DNA of 34,621 nt, taken from Pseudomonadales bacterium (GTDB lineage: Bacteria > Pseudomonadota > Gammaproteobacteria > Pseudomonadales > Alcanivoracaceae). The stretch covers positions 1 to 34,621 of the forward strand of contig JAKSCQ010000325.1 in the NCBI GenBank assembly GCA_022360555.1, in the 5' to 3' direction. The translations under genes and the position numbers were made by a program. The notes beneath the pieces were generated by a model that searched no databases, was not told where the DNA came from, and worked only from the letters and a program-made list of their open reading frames with translations. Below, in pieces: positions 1 to 7,100 of this stretch; the first letter of the stretch is position 1; the number at the start of each line of letters is the position of its first letter.

Positions 1-617
1 CGCATTTCCCCTACCAGAATGATGTCCGGGTCTTCCCGCAGGGCCGAGCGCAGGGCTTCGGCGAAGCCCAGGGTGTCACGGTGGACTTCCCGCTGGTTCA
101 CCAGGCATTTCTTGGATTCGTGTACGAATTCGATGGGGTCCTCGATGGTGAGGATGTGCTCGTAACGGGTGTTGTTGATGTAGTCGAGCATGGCCGCCAG
201 GGTGGTGGATTTACCGGAACCGGTGGGCCCGGTGACCAGCACGATGCCGCGCGGGAAGTCCGACACCTTCTGGAACACCTTGCCCATGCCCAGGTCTTCC
301 ATGGTCAGCACTTTCGAGGGAATGGTCCGGAATACCGCGCCGGCGCCCCGGTTGTGGTTGAAGGCGTTAACCCGGAAACGGGCCACACCGGGCACCTCGA
401 AGGAAAAGTCGGTCTCGAAGAATTCCTCGAAGTCCTTGCGCTGCTTGTCGTTCATGATGTCGTAGATCAGCGCGTGGACTTCCTTGTGCTCCATGGCCGG
501 CAGGTTGATACGGCGCACGTCGCCGTCCACCCGGATCATCGGGGGCAGGCCGGCGGACAAGTGAAGGTCAGAGGCGCCATTCTTGGCGCTGAAGGCGAGC
601 AGCTCGGTAATATCCAT
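1..617 (-). CDS. pilT: Twitching motility ATPase PilT (N-terminal part, cut by window edge)
   Basis: PilT is the cytoplasmic hexameric ATPase that powers retraction of type IV pili. The minus strand from the ATG at 617 encodes 205 residues before the window ends. The N-terminal PAS-like domain begins MDITELLAFS and carries ASDLHLSAG. The Walker A motif GPTGSGKST lies at residues 130-138, an acidic stretch TIEDPIEF follows near 158-164, and the Walker B region ALREDPDIILVGEM sits at the edge. These match PilT rather than PilB in length to Walker A and in wording; the paralogue PilU is the main alternative. The gene diverges from yggS, the arrangement also known in Pseudomonas (pilT next to yggS-proC-yggT). 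The C-terminal AIRNLIRE region is outside the window. Confidence 0.93.
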   Translation of the reverse strand, partial: MDITELLAFSAKNGASDLHLSAGLPPMIRVDGDVRRINLPAMEHKEVHALIYDIMNDKQRKDFEEFFETDFSFEVPGVARFRVNAFNHNRGAGAVFRTIPSKVLTMEDLGMGKVFQKVSDFPRGIVLVTGPTGSGKSTTLAAMLDYINNTRYEHILTIEDPIEFVHESKKCLVNQREVHRDTLGFAEALRSALREDPDIILVGEM

Positions 618-645
618 GGATTTCTACTTGCGTTGTCTGGCATTG

Positions 646-670
646 AAAGGGTCCCCGCAGGCACCCTTTT
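646..670. promoter_or_regulatory. Hairpin in the pilT-yggS divergent intergenic region
   Basis: Arms AAAGGGT (646-652) and ACCCTTT (663-669) can pair, with partial C/G pairing inside. It lies about 30 bases upstream of the pilT start, so it would be in the pilT 5' leader. On the plus strand it is followed by a T-rich run, as in an intrinsic terminator, but no plus-strand gene ends just before it. Its role is unknown. Confidence 0.35.
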
Positions 671-755
671 GTTATTATGTCGGCGGCCGGAGCACCGGCT
701 GCCTCAGAAAATCGTCGCATGCCTAAAGTAACCCGACCTTTTGAGCCGTTCAATA

Positions 756-1451
756 ATGATGGACCCTGAAAGCCCACTGGCGCAGATTAATACGCAAATT
801 CGTGCATTTTGTGACCAGTCGGGCCGCGACCCCCACAGTGTGCAGCTTCTGGCGGTGAGCAAGACCCGTTCACCGGACGAACTGGCCCGGCTGGCAGACC
901 AGGGGCAGCGTCACTTCGGGGAAAACTACCTGCAGGAGGCCCTGGACAAGATCCAGGCGCTGTCGGGCCGGGACCTGGTCTGGCATTTCATCGGCCCGAT
1001 CCAGTCCAACAAGACCCGCGATATCACCGCCCATTTTGACTGGGTGCACTCCGTGGACCGGTTGAAGATTGCCCGCCGCCTCAGCGAGCAGCGCCCGGCA
1101 GGGCTGGCGCCGCTCAATGTCTGTATTCAGGTGAATGTGGACAACGAGGACACCAAGAGCGGGGTGCCGCTGGCGCAGGTCCCGGAACTGGCGGCGGCCA
1201 TGGCGGCCCTGCCCAACCTGCGGCTGCGCGGCCTGATGGCCATCCCCCGGGCAGATAGCGAGGACCACAACCGGCAGGCCTTCCGACAGCTCGCCATGAC
1301 ACTGTCACAATTGCGCAATACAATGCCGGCCCTTGATACGCTCTCCATGGGGATGAGCGCGGATTTTGGGGTGGCCATTGAAGAAGGCGCCACCTTTGTC
1401 CGGCTGGGAACGGCCCTGTTCGGCCCCCGCCCGGCAAAAGACACGCGCTGA
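756..1451 (+). CDS. yggS: PLP homeostasis protein, YggS/PROSC family
   Basis: This cytosolic protein binds pyridoxal 5'-phosphate, has no known enzymatic activity, and helps balance free B6 vitamers and amino-acid metabolism. From the ATG at 756 it has 231 residues, the usual length. LLAVSKT places the PLP-binding lysine at residue 36, the same position as in E. coli YggS. HFGENYLQEA, WHFIGPIQSNK, VHSVDR, LRGLMAIP and the phosphate-binding MGMSADF...GTALFG region are all present. A TTG at 741 and an ATG at 759 are in frame, and no strong ribosome site decides among them; 756 best matches the family. It is followed 43 bases later by proC, a conserved pairing. Confidence 0.93.
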   Translation: MMDPESPLAQINTQIRAFCDQSGRDPHSVQLLAVSKTRSPDELARLADQGQRHFGENYLQEALDKIQALSGRDLVWHFIGPIQSNKTRDITAHFDWVHSVDRLKIARRLSEQRPAGLAPLNVCIQVNVDNEDTKSGVPLAQVPELAAAMAALPNLRLRGLMAIPRADSEDHNRQAFRQLAMTLSQLRNTMPALDTLSMGMSADFGVAIEEGATFVRLGTALFGPRPAKDTR

Positions 1452-1494
1452 CACACGTCGGCGTGCAAGCTCAGAGATAAAGGATTCTGCAGTT

Positions 1495-2304
1495 ATGGCA
1501 CAGCAACTGATCGGTTTTATCGGTGCCGGCAACATGGCGACCAGCCTGGCCGGTGGCATGGTGGCGAAAGGAATTCGCCCGGCCCGCATCTGGATGAGTG
1601 ATCCGTCGAAGGATCGCCTGGAAGACGTGGCCCAGCTTCACCGGGTGCACGTCAGCGCCGACAACCGTGATGTGGCCGGTCGGGTCGACGTGATGGTGCT
1701 GGCGGTCAAACCGCAGATGATGCAGGAAGTCTGCGAGAATCTGCGCGACATCATTGCCGATCGCCAGCCGCTGGTGATTTCCATCGCCGCCGGCGTCACC
1801 GTGGCCAACCTGCGCGACTGGCTGGGCGAGACCCCCATCGTGCGCTGCATGCCCAACACCCCGTCCCTGGTCCAGGCCGGCGCCTCCGGCCTGTATGCCG
1901 CCGAAGGTGTCAGCGACGACCAGAAAGCCATGGCGAAGGAGATTCTTGGCTCCGTGGGCCTGACCTTCTGGTTCGACGAGGAAAAGGAACTGGATGCGGT
2001 CACCGCCGTGTCCGGCTCCGGCCCGGCCTACTTCTTCCTGCTCATGGAATCGCTGATCGAGGCCGCCAAGGCCCAGGGCCTGGACGCCACCACCGCCCGC
2101 CAGATGGTCCTGCAGACTGCCTGGGGCGCCGCCCAACTGGCCATTACCAGCGAAGTGGGCCCGGACGTGCTGCGCCAGCAGGTCACCAGCCCCGGCGGCA
2201 CCACCGCCGCCGCCCTGAGCGTGTTCGAGGAGGCGGGTTTCCGCGAGCAGGTCCAGGCCGCGGTCGCCGCCGCACGGGAGCGCTCGGAAGAGCTGGCCGG
2301 GTAG
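1495..2304 (+). CDS. proC: Pyrroline-5-carboxylate reductase
   Basis: ProC reduces pyrroline-5-carboxylate to L-proline with NAD(P)H, the last step of proline synthesis in the cytosol. The 269-residue length is typical. The Rossmann motif GFIGAGNMA is at residues 7-15, the RCMPNTPSLVQAG segment contacts substrate and cofactor, and AVSGSGPAYFF and TSPGGTTAAAL are the C-terminal family signatures. The start at 1495 is preceded by AGGA at 1481. An in-frame extension back to 1366 overlaps yggS and was not used. It lies in a yggS-proC-yggT series on the plus strand. Confidence 0.96.
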   Translation: MAQQLIGFIGAGNMATSLAGGMVAKGIRPARIWMSDPSKDRLEDVAQLHRVHVSADNRDVAGRVDVMVLAVKPQMMQEVCENLRDIIADRQPLVISIAAGVTVANLRDWLGETPIVRCMPNTPSLVQAGASGLYAAEGVSDDQKAMAKEILGSVGLTFWFDEEKELDAVTAVSGSGPAYFFLLMESLIEAAKAQGLDATTARQMVLQTAWGAAQLAITSEVGPDVLRQQVTSPGGTTAAALSVFEEAGFREQVQAAVAAARERSEELAG

Positions 2305-2313
2305 AAACCGCGA

Positions 2314-2341
2314 CAAGCTTCAAGCTGCAAGCTACAAGGCG
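2314..2341 (+). repeat. Heptad repeat arm H1-left
   Basis: Four consecutive 7-bp units begin at 2314, 2321, 2328 and 2335 (CAAGCTT, CAAGCTG, CAAGCTA, CAAGGCG). The arm starts 9 bases after the proC stop. A related arm in inverted orientation lies at 2433-2471. Confidence 0.8.
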
Positions 2342-2432
2342 CGTATGAAGGTGGTCAGGATTTGACATGTAGTGCCCGCGTTGTTGCGTCTGAGCGCGGG
2401 CTCAGCCTTGTCGAAAAGAAGGGGCATGGCGT
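2342..2432. other. Spacer between the H1 heptad arms
   Basis: About 90 bases without a gene. It holds a possible hairpin with arms GCCCGCG and CGCGGGC around positions 2377-2402. No promoter for yggT could be assigned with confidence. Confidence 0.4.
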
Positions 2433-2471
2433 GTTGCAGCTTGCGGCTTGAAGCTTGCCCCTCGTCGCTTG
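2433..2471 (-). repeat. Heptad repeat arm H1-right (inverted relative to H1-left)
   Basis: Read on the minus strand, this region gives 7-bp units such as CAAGCTT, CAAGCCG and CAAGCTG, the same template as 2314-2341. The two arms could form a long stem around the 90-base spacer. Confidence 0.75.
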
Positions 2472-2526
2472 ATTTTCCCCTGTTTTGCCCCAAACTCTCT
2501 CCCTGTTGTGACCAACGGAGTAATCC

Positions 2527-3075
2527 ATGAACCCCCAGGGTGCCCTGTTTTTCCTGCTGGATTTTGCCTTCAGCGTCTACATCTTCATCGTCCTGACCCG
2601 CTTTGTCCTGCAGCTGGCCCGGGCGGATTTCTATAACCCCATTTCCCAGTTCGTGCTCAAGGCCACCAACCCGCTGCTGCGCCCCATGCGCCGTGTGATT
2701 CCGGGTTACGGCGGGCTGGATATCGCCTCGCTGGTGCTGGTGATCATCCTGATCATTCTCAAGGCCGTGGTGCTGCTGAGCATCCAGATGGGGGGGCTGC
2801 CCAGTGGTGTTGGCGGACAGTTGGTGATCTATGCCCTGCGGGAGCTGGCCACCCTGATTCTTGATTATGTGTTCTGGACGGTGCTGATCCGGGTGATCCT
2901 TAGCTGGGTGGCGCCGGACCCCTACAACCCGGTGGTGCGGGTGATCGTGCAGATCACCGAGCCGATCATGGCGCCGGTGCGCAAGCTGCTACCGCCCATG
3001 GGCGGTTTCGACCTGAGCCCGCTGATTGTGTTGCTGGGCATCCAGTTATTGCAGATCCTGTTCCGTCTCCATTAG
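2527..3075 (+). CDS. yggT: YggT family integral membrane protein
   Basis: The protein has 182 residues with two homologous halves, each with a pair of hydrophobic segments and a short conserved stretch: NPLLRPMRRVIPGYGGLD in the first half and EPIMAPVRKLLPPMGGFD in the second. This internal duplication is typical of the YGGT domain. Family members have been linked to osmotic tolerance and to cell-division-associated membrane functions, but the molecular role is uncertain. The start at 2527 follows GGAG at 2517. In Pseudomonas the next genes are metX-metW; here a signalling gene follows instead. A strong terminator lies just downstream. Confidence 0.92.
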   Translation: MNPQGALFFLLDFAFSVYIFIVLTRFVLQLARADFYNPISQFVLKATNPLLRPMRRVIPGYGGLDIASLVLVIILIILKAVVLLSIQMGGLPSGVGGQLVIYALRELATLILDYVFWTVLIRVILSWVAPDPYNPVVRVIVQITEPIMAPVRKLLPPMGGFDLSPLIVLLGIQLLQILFRLH

Positions 3076-3084
3076 ACGATCATG

Positions 3085-3110
3085 AAAAGGCGCCACAAGG
3101 CGCCTTTTTT
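3085..3110 (+). terminator. Intrinsic terminator after yggT
   Basis: A perfect 7-bp stem, AGGCGCC at 3088-3094 with GGCGCCT at 3099-3105, has a 4-base loop and a run of six T. It ends the yggS-proC-yggT unit. Confidence 0.9.
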
Positions 3111-3200
3111 CGTTATACAAAAATGTGAATTCCCTTCCCCTGGCCGACAGAGACAGTTACAAAGTGGTAGAGCGAGACAAGCAACAGCGGGAAGGGAAAC

Positions 3201-4664
3201 ATGGATGATGGGGGAGCCAGCCTGGGCGGACTCGAGGCACTGCACCGGCTATCGCAACTGGACGATGGCGACATTGATGCCCTGTGTCATGAATATTTGA
3301 CCATCGGCTTGCGCCTGTTCGATCTCTCCATCGGGATCGTCAGCCGGGTGGAGGGGCAGGAGTATCAGGTGCTGGCGGTGCAGCCAGAGCAGGAGGGGCT
3401 TCGTAAAGGAGCCTGCTTTTCCCTGAGCGACACCTATTGTGCCGCCGTGATCGGCAAGCGGGGCTCGGTGGCATTGCATCACGTGGGTGGGCTGGAAGAG
3501 ATGCGCTCGCACCCGGTCTACCTGAACATGAAGCTGGAATCCTATCTGGCCACGCCGGTGCGGGTGCGCGGTGAAGTGTTCGGGACCCTCAACTTCAGTG
3601 ATACCCGACCGCGCCAGGAGCCATTCAGCATTGAGGAAATTACCCTGCTGGAGCTGATGGCCCAATCCCTGGGGCGTCAGCTTGAAAAGAGCCTGAGCGA
3701 CCGGGAGCGCGAAGACAGCTACAGCGAATTGCAGGACAACATGGCGCTGTTCGAGGGTGCGTTCCGGCATGCACCGATCGGCATGGCTATCGTGGCCCCG
3801 AATGGCCGCTGGCTGCGGGTCAACGACGCCGTGAGCCAGATCGTGGGGTACAGTGCCGACGAGCTGCTGGCCATGGACTTCCAGTCCATTACCCACCCGG
3901 ATGACCTGGAAAAGGACCTGGCCTTCGTGGAGTCCCTGTTGCGGGGGGAGGCTGACACTTACCGCATGCGCAAGCGCTACACCCACAAGGACGGCCAAGA
4001 AGTCTGGGTGCTGCTGGCCGTGTCGCTGGTGCGCCATGACGGCGGTGCTCCCCGTTACTTCCTGTCCCAGATTGAGGATATCACCGCCCTGGTCCACGGA
4101 CAGCTTGCCCTGCGCGAACAGCGCGATGAGCTGGAACAGCTCAACCTGGAACTGGCGGACCTGGCCCGCAAGGACCCCCTGACCGGCCTGATCAACCGCT
4201 CGGTGATCATTGAGCAGTTGCGTCAGCACCTGGCCCTCGGTTCCCGCACCCATCAACCTCTCTCCCTGATTCTGCTGGCGGTGGGGAATCTCAATGAACT
4301 TAATGCCACACACGGCCATGGCTGTGGTGATGAAGCGCTGGTGGCGGTGGCTGAGGCCCTGTGCCGTGTCAGTGACGGTCAGGCGGAGCTGGCCCGCTTC
4401 AGCGGCAGCCAGTTTCTGGCATTGATGCCGGAAGTCGGGCTCAACACGGCGGAAAGCCTGGCCGGGGACTTCCGCCATGGGGTGTTGTCATTGCCGGACT
4501 TGCCGTTACCCCTGAGCGTCAGTCTGGGCGTGGCGACGCTGATGCCCTGCGAGGAGTCCGCAGGGCAAGAAGCCACCCTGGACAGTGCCCTAGCGGCGGT
4601 TGAGGCTGCGCTGCTGGCGGCCCGGGACGCGGGCAGCAACCTGGTCCGTACGGTTACCCTGTGA
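3201..4664 (+). CDS. GAF-PAS-GGDEF signalling protein with degenerate GGDEF motif
   Basis: The 487-residue cytoplasmic protein has no membrane segment. Residues about 30-165 resemble a GAF domain (SDTYC, YLATPVRV, EVFGTLNFS). Residues about 185-300 form a PAS domain with PAC tail (APIGMAIVAPNGRWLRVNDA, GYSADELL, THPDDL, SQIEDIT). A short coiled linker leads to a GGDEF fold from about 320. DPLTGLINR (325-333) is intact, but the signature is SGSQF (401-405) instead of GG[DE]EF, and the metal-site D-x-N/F region reads VGNLNELNATHGHGCGDEAL. Diguanylate cyclase activity is therefore probably lost; it may bind nucleotide or act as a sensor partner. No EAL domain is present. The start at 3201 follows GGGAAGGGAA. 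It appears to be transcribed alone. Confidence 0.9.
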   Translation: MDDGGASLGGLEALHRLSQLDDGDIDALCHEYLTIGLRLFDLSIGIVSRVEGQEYQVLAVQPEQEGLRKGACFSLSDTYCAAVIGKRGSVALHHVGGLEEMRSHPVYLNMKLESYLATPVRVRGEVFGTLNFSDTRPRQEPFSIEEITLLELMAQSLGRQLEKSLSDREREDSYSELQDNMALFEGAFRHAPIGMAIVAPNGRWLRVNDAVSQIVGYSADELLAMDFQSITHPDDLEKDLAFVESLLRGEADTYRMRKRYTHKDGQEVWVLLAVSLVRHDGGAPRYFLSQIEDITALVHGQLALREQRDELEQLNLELADLARKDPLTGLINRSVIIEQLRQHLALGSRTHQPLSLILLAVGNLNELNATHGHGCGDEALVAVAEALCRVSDGQAELARFSGSQFLALMPEVGLNTAESLAGDFRHGVLSLPDLPLPLSVSLGVATLMPCEESAGQEATLDSALAAVEAALLAARDAGSNLVRTVTL

Positions 4665-4708
4665 GGTTGGCGATGGGCCCTGGCCGGCGGGATACATCCT
4701 GTATTGGC

Positions 4709-4735
4709 TTGTAAGTTCCAAATAAGAACTTACAA
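4709..4735. promoter_or_regulatory. Perfect inverted repeat upstream of the thioesterase gene
   Basis: Perfect 10-bp arms TTGTAAGTTC (4709-4718) and GAACTTACAA (4726-4735) flank a 7-base spacer. It lies 28 bases upstream of the thioesterase start. It could be the operator of a dimeric repressor or an RNA hairpin. No regulator gene is adjacent, and there is no T-run that would make it a terminator. Confidence 0.6.
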
Positions 4736-4763
4736 TTTCGGCAACCCATTACCGGAGTTGATC

Positions 4764-5204
4764 ATGAATGTTGCCGACATGACGGGCCTGCAAATCATGC
4801 AGGCCTTTGCCGCCGGAAAGATTCCCCGTGCCCCGATTTCCGAAACCATACCCATGGACCCGGAGACCGTGGAAGAGGGCCGGGTGGTGTTCATCGCCAC
4901 CGCCGACAAGCGCCACACTAACCCCCTGGGCGGGGTGCATGGCGGTTTCGCCGCCACCGTGCTGGATTCCGTCACCGGCTGCGCTACCCACACGGTGCTG
5001 GGCCCGGGCGAGAGCTACGGCACCACGGATCTGAACATCAAGATGTGTCGGCCCCTGCCGTTCGACAAGCCATTGCGCGCGGAGGGAAAGGTGATCAACC
5101 GGGGGCGCAGCCTGGTGATTTCCGAAGGCCGCATCGTGGATGACGAAGGCAAACTCTACGCCCACGCCACCTGCACCTGCATGGTCATTGCGCCGCGTCG
5201 CTGA
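4764..5204 (+). CDS. PaaI/YdiI-type hotdog-fold acyl-CoA thioesterase
   Basis: A 146-residue protein with a single 4HBT hotdog domain. NPLGGVHGGFAATVLDSVTG is the family core: HGG precedes the long hot-dog helix and the aspartate in LDSV is the usual catalytic acid. TTDLNIKMCRPLP and AEGKVINRGRSLVISEGRI form the following strands. Family members hydrolyse acyl-CoA or aryl-CoA thioesters in the cytosol; the substrate cannot be told here. The ATG at 4764 has GGAG six bases upstream, while the longer in-frame extension to 4704 runs through the inverted repeat and was rejected. Confidence 0.87.
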   Translation: MNVADMTGLQIMQAFAAGKIPRAPISETIPMDPETVEEGRVVFIATADKRHTNPLGGVHGGFAATVLDSVTGCATHTVLGPGESYGTTDLNIKMCRPLPFDKPLRAEGKVINRGRSLVISEGRIVDDEGKLYAHATCTCMVIAPRR

Positions 5205-5271
5205 AGGGCGTAAAGGCGGTTTTTCCCACGGCGGGCACCGCGTTCGCCGAGGCAACGAAAGCCCGCTTGAT

Positions 5272-5341
5272 CTGTGGGAGCCAGCCTGCTGGCGATTCTG
5301 TCTGGATCAGCGCCGTTTCGCTTGCAGGCAGGCGCCCACAG
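5272..5341. repeat. Pair of inverted REP-like hairpins
   Basis: Copy 1 (5272-5297, plus) contains GCCAGC-CT-GCTGGC after TGTGGGA. Copy 2 (5316-5341, minus) reads TGTGGGC then GCCTGC-CT-GCAAGC, with one mismatch in the stem. The inverted pair lies between the convergent thioesterase and HMG-CoA lyase genes, the usual place for REP pairs. The sequence resembles the Pseudomonas REP class mobilised by RAYT transposases. Confidence 0.8.
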
Positions 5342-5371
5342 GGCCGCGCCATCGGTGGTAGAACTGAAGCC

Positions 5372-6295
5372 CTACCACAGGCAGGGCGTCTTGCCCTGTT
5401 TTTCCTGCGACGCCATCCAGTCCAGGATGCGCCCGCCCAGCGGGCGCTGGGTGGCTTCGGCGGCCAAGGCCACAGCCTCACGTAGCCCCTCGATATCGAT
5501 GCCGGTTGTCAGGCCGGCGCTTTGCAGTAGATAGACCAGATCTTCCGTGGCCATGTTGCCGGTGGCGCCCGGCGCGAACGGGCAGCCGCCCAAGCCGCCC
5601 ACGGAGGCATCGAACTTTCTCACCCCCAGATCCGCCGCTGCCCAGGCCATGGCCGCGGCCAGCCCACGGGTATCGTGCAGGTGCACGTAGAACCTGTCGG
5701 CGCCGAACTCACGGATCAATGGCGCCATGATGTCCTTCATCTGCTGCGGATTGCCGGCGCCGATGGTATCGGCGATGGCCACCTCGTCGGAGCCGGCGGC
5801 AAACATGCGCTCGGCGAGCTGCTGGGGCAGGGAAACCGGCACCGGGCCGTCGTAGGGGCAGGCAAAGGCGCCGGAGATATAGGTGCGGGTGGCGATGCCG
5901 TCTTCTTTCGCGGCGGCAATGATCGCCTCGCAGCTCTGGGTAGCCTGCTCCAGGCTCATGCGCAGGTTGCGCTCGTTGAAGGAATCCGTGGTGGACAGCA
6001 CCAGCGCCACCGTGGGGTAGCCGGCGTCTTTGGCCAGTTGGTAGCCCTTCAGGTTGGGCACCAGGGCGGTGTAATGCAGGTCATCACCCCGGGGCAGCAG
6101 CGGGGTGAGGGCGGCGGCATCGGCCATCTGCGGGATCGCTTTCGGGCTGACGAAACTCACCGGCTCCAGGTAACGCATGCCGGCATCCACCAGCAACTGG
6201 GCCAGGCGCGCCTTGGTGTCCGTGTCCACGGTGACCGGTTGATTCTGCAGGCCGTCGCGCAGCCCCACTTCGTTGATGATTGCCTGGTCTGTCAT
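5372..6295 (-). CDS. mvaB: Hydroxymethylglutaryl-CoA lyase
   Basis: HMG-CoA lyase splits 3-hydroxy-3-methylglutaryl-CoA into acetyl-CoA and acetoacetate, the last step of leucine degradation. It belongs to the DRE-TIM metallolyase family. The start at 6295 gives 307 residues, the usual bacterial length. NEVGLRDGLQNQP near the N-terminus holds the catalytic R and metal-binding D; VHLHDTRGLA gives the metal-ligand histidines; and GGLGGCPFAPGATGN is the loop with the catalytic cysteine. A longer open frame to 6499 overlaps the divergent VOC gene and was not used. The rest of the leucine pathway is not nearby, so it stands alone or serves another branched acyl-CoA route. Confidence 0.95.
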   Translation of the reverse strand: MTDQAIINEVGLRDGLQNQPVTVDTDTKARLAQLLVDAGMRYLEPVSFVSPKAIPQMADAAALTPLLPRGDDLHYTALVPNLKGYQLAKDAGYPTVALVLSTTDSFNERNLRMSLEQATQSCEAIIAAAKEDGIATRTYISGAFACPYDGPVPVSLPQQLAERMFAAGSDEVAIADTIGAGNPQQMKDIMAPLIREFGADRFYVHLHDTRGLAAAMAWAAADLGVRKFDASVGGLGGCPFAPGATGNMATEDLVYLLQSAGLTTGIDIEGLREAVALAAEATQRPLGGRILDWMASQEKQGKTPCLW

Positions 6296-6372
6296 GTCTC
6301 TCGCCGTCCGGTTCGGGGTCAGCAAGTGTGCCACCGCCAGCGGGGGAGTGCATCCTGCCCTGACGGGTGGCC

Positions 6373-6388
6373 AGAACTGACAGGTTCT
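6373..6388. promoter_or_regulatory. Inverted repeat between mvaB and the VOC gene
   Basis: AGAAC (6373-6377) and GTTCT (6384-6388) flank six bases in the 172-base divergent intergenic region, with further partial pairing outside (CC/GG). It could be an operator shared by mvaB and the VOC-hydrolase pair. The evidence is positional only. Confidence 0.35.
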
Positions 6389-6467
6389 TGGTGGTTTCGG
6401 TTTTCCGTTCCCGCAGGGCCTGTGGCAACAATAACTCCCGAATACGGATAACAATCGGGAGCCAATC

Positions 6468-7100
6468 ATGAGCCGCCTGCCGGATTGCGCCATGCTCAAG
6501 CATGTGCATCACAGTGCCTACCGTTGCCGCGACGCGGAGCAGACCCGCTGGTTTTACGAGGATGTGCTGGGCCTGCCGTTAACCCTGGCCATGGTGTTCG
6601 ACGAAGAGCCGGGCACTGGCCGCAAGATCGACTACATGCACCTGTTCTTCAAGATGGGGGACGACAATTTCATCGCCTTTTTCGATGCCCCGGAAGGGGC
6701 CGATGAAAAACTGTTCCGCCCGCGCAGCGCCTTCGACCTGCACCTGGCCTTCGAGGTGGATACCCTGGAGCAACTGAAGGACTGGCGCCGCCGCATCAAC
6801 CAGGCCGGACGCCCCTGCTTTGGTCCGGTGAATCACGACTTCATTCATTCCATCTACTTTTTCGACCCCAATGGCATTCCCCTGGAAATCACCATCAAGG
6901 ACGCCAACTACGACGCCGTGGTCGCCGAAGACGCCGCCAATGCCCATGCGGTGCTCAAGGCCTGGACCGAAAAGACCCGTGCCCTGAAAGAGCAGAACTT
7001 CGGCGCCGCGGCCCTGGACATGCGCGGCGTGGATACCAGCAAGGCCGATTTCTCCAAGGTCAGGGACGCCCTGGACAAGCAGAAGGAACAACAACCATGA
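6468..7100 (+). CDS. VOC (glyoxalase/dioxygenase) superfamily protein
   Basis: A 210-residue protein with paired beta-alpha-beta-beta-beta modules. KHVHHSAYRCRD opens module 1 with a candidate metal-ligand histidine. The second half contains FDLHLAFEV and ends with HSIYFFDPNGIPLEIT, the characteristic strand bearing the last metal-ligand glutamate. After about residue 150 a helical tail (VLKAWTEKTRALKEQ) is extra to the core. Members include glyoxalases, extradiol dioxygenases and epimerases; the substrate is unknown. The start at 6468 follows GGGAG. Its TGA overlaps the ATG of the next gene, so the two are translationally coupled and probably act on one substrate series. Confidence 0.85.
   Translation: MSRLPDCAMLKHVHHSAYRCRDAEQTRWFYEDVLGLPLTLAMVFDEEPGTGRKIDYMHLFFKMGDDNFIAFFDAPEGADEKLFRPRSAFDLHLAFEVDTLEQLKDWRRRINQAGRPCFGPVNHDFIHSIYFFDPNGIPLEITIKDANYDAVVAEDAANAHAVLKAWTEKTRALKEQNFGAAALDMRGVDTSKADFSKVRDALDKQKEQQP

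Noticed and set aside
2314-2471. CRISPR-like interpretation of the heptad repeats
   Set aside because: Units are 7 bases with no spacers of constant length, arms are inverted, and no cas gene is present.
3249-4478. 409-codon minus-strand open frame in the GGDEF-type gene
   Set aside because: It is the antisense shadow of a gene with clear GAF and PAS domains.
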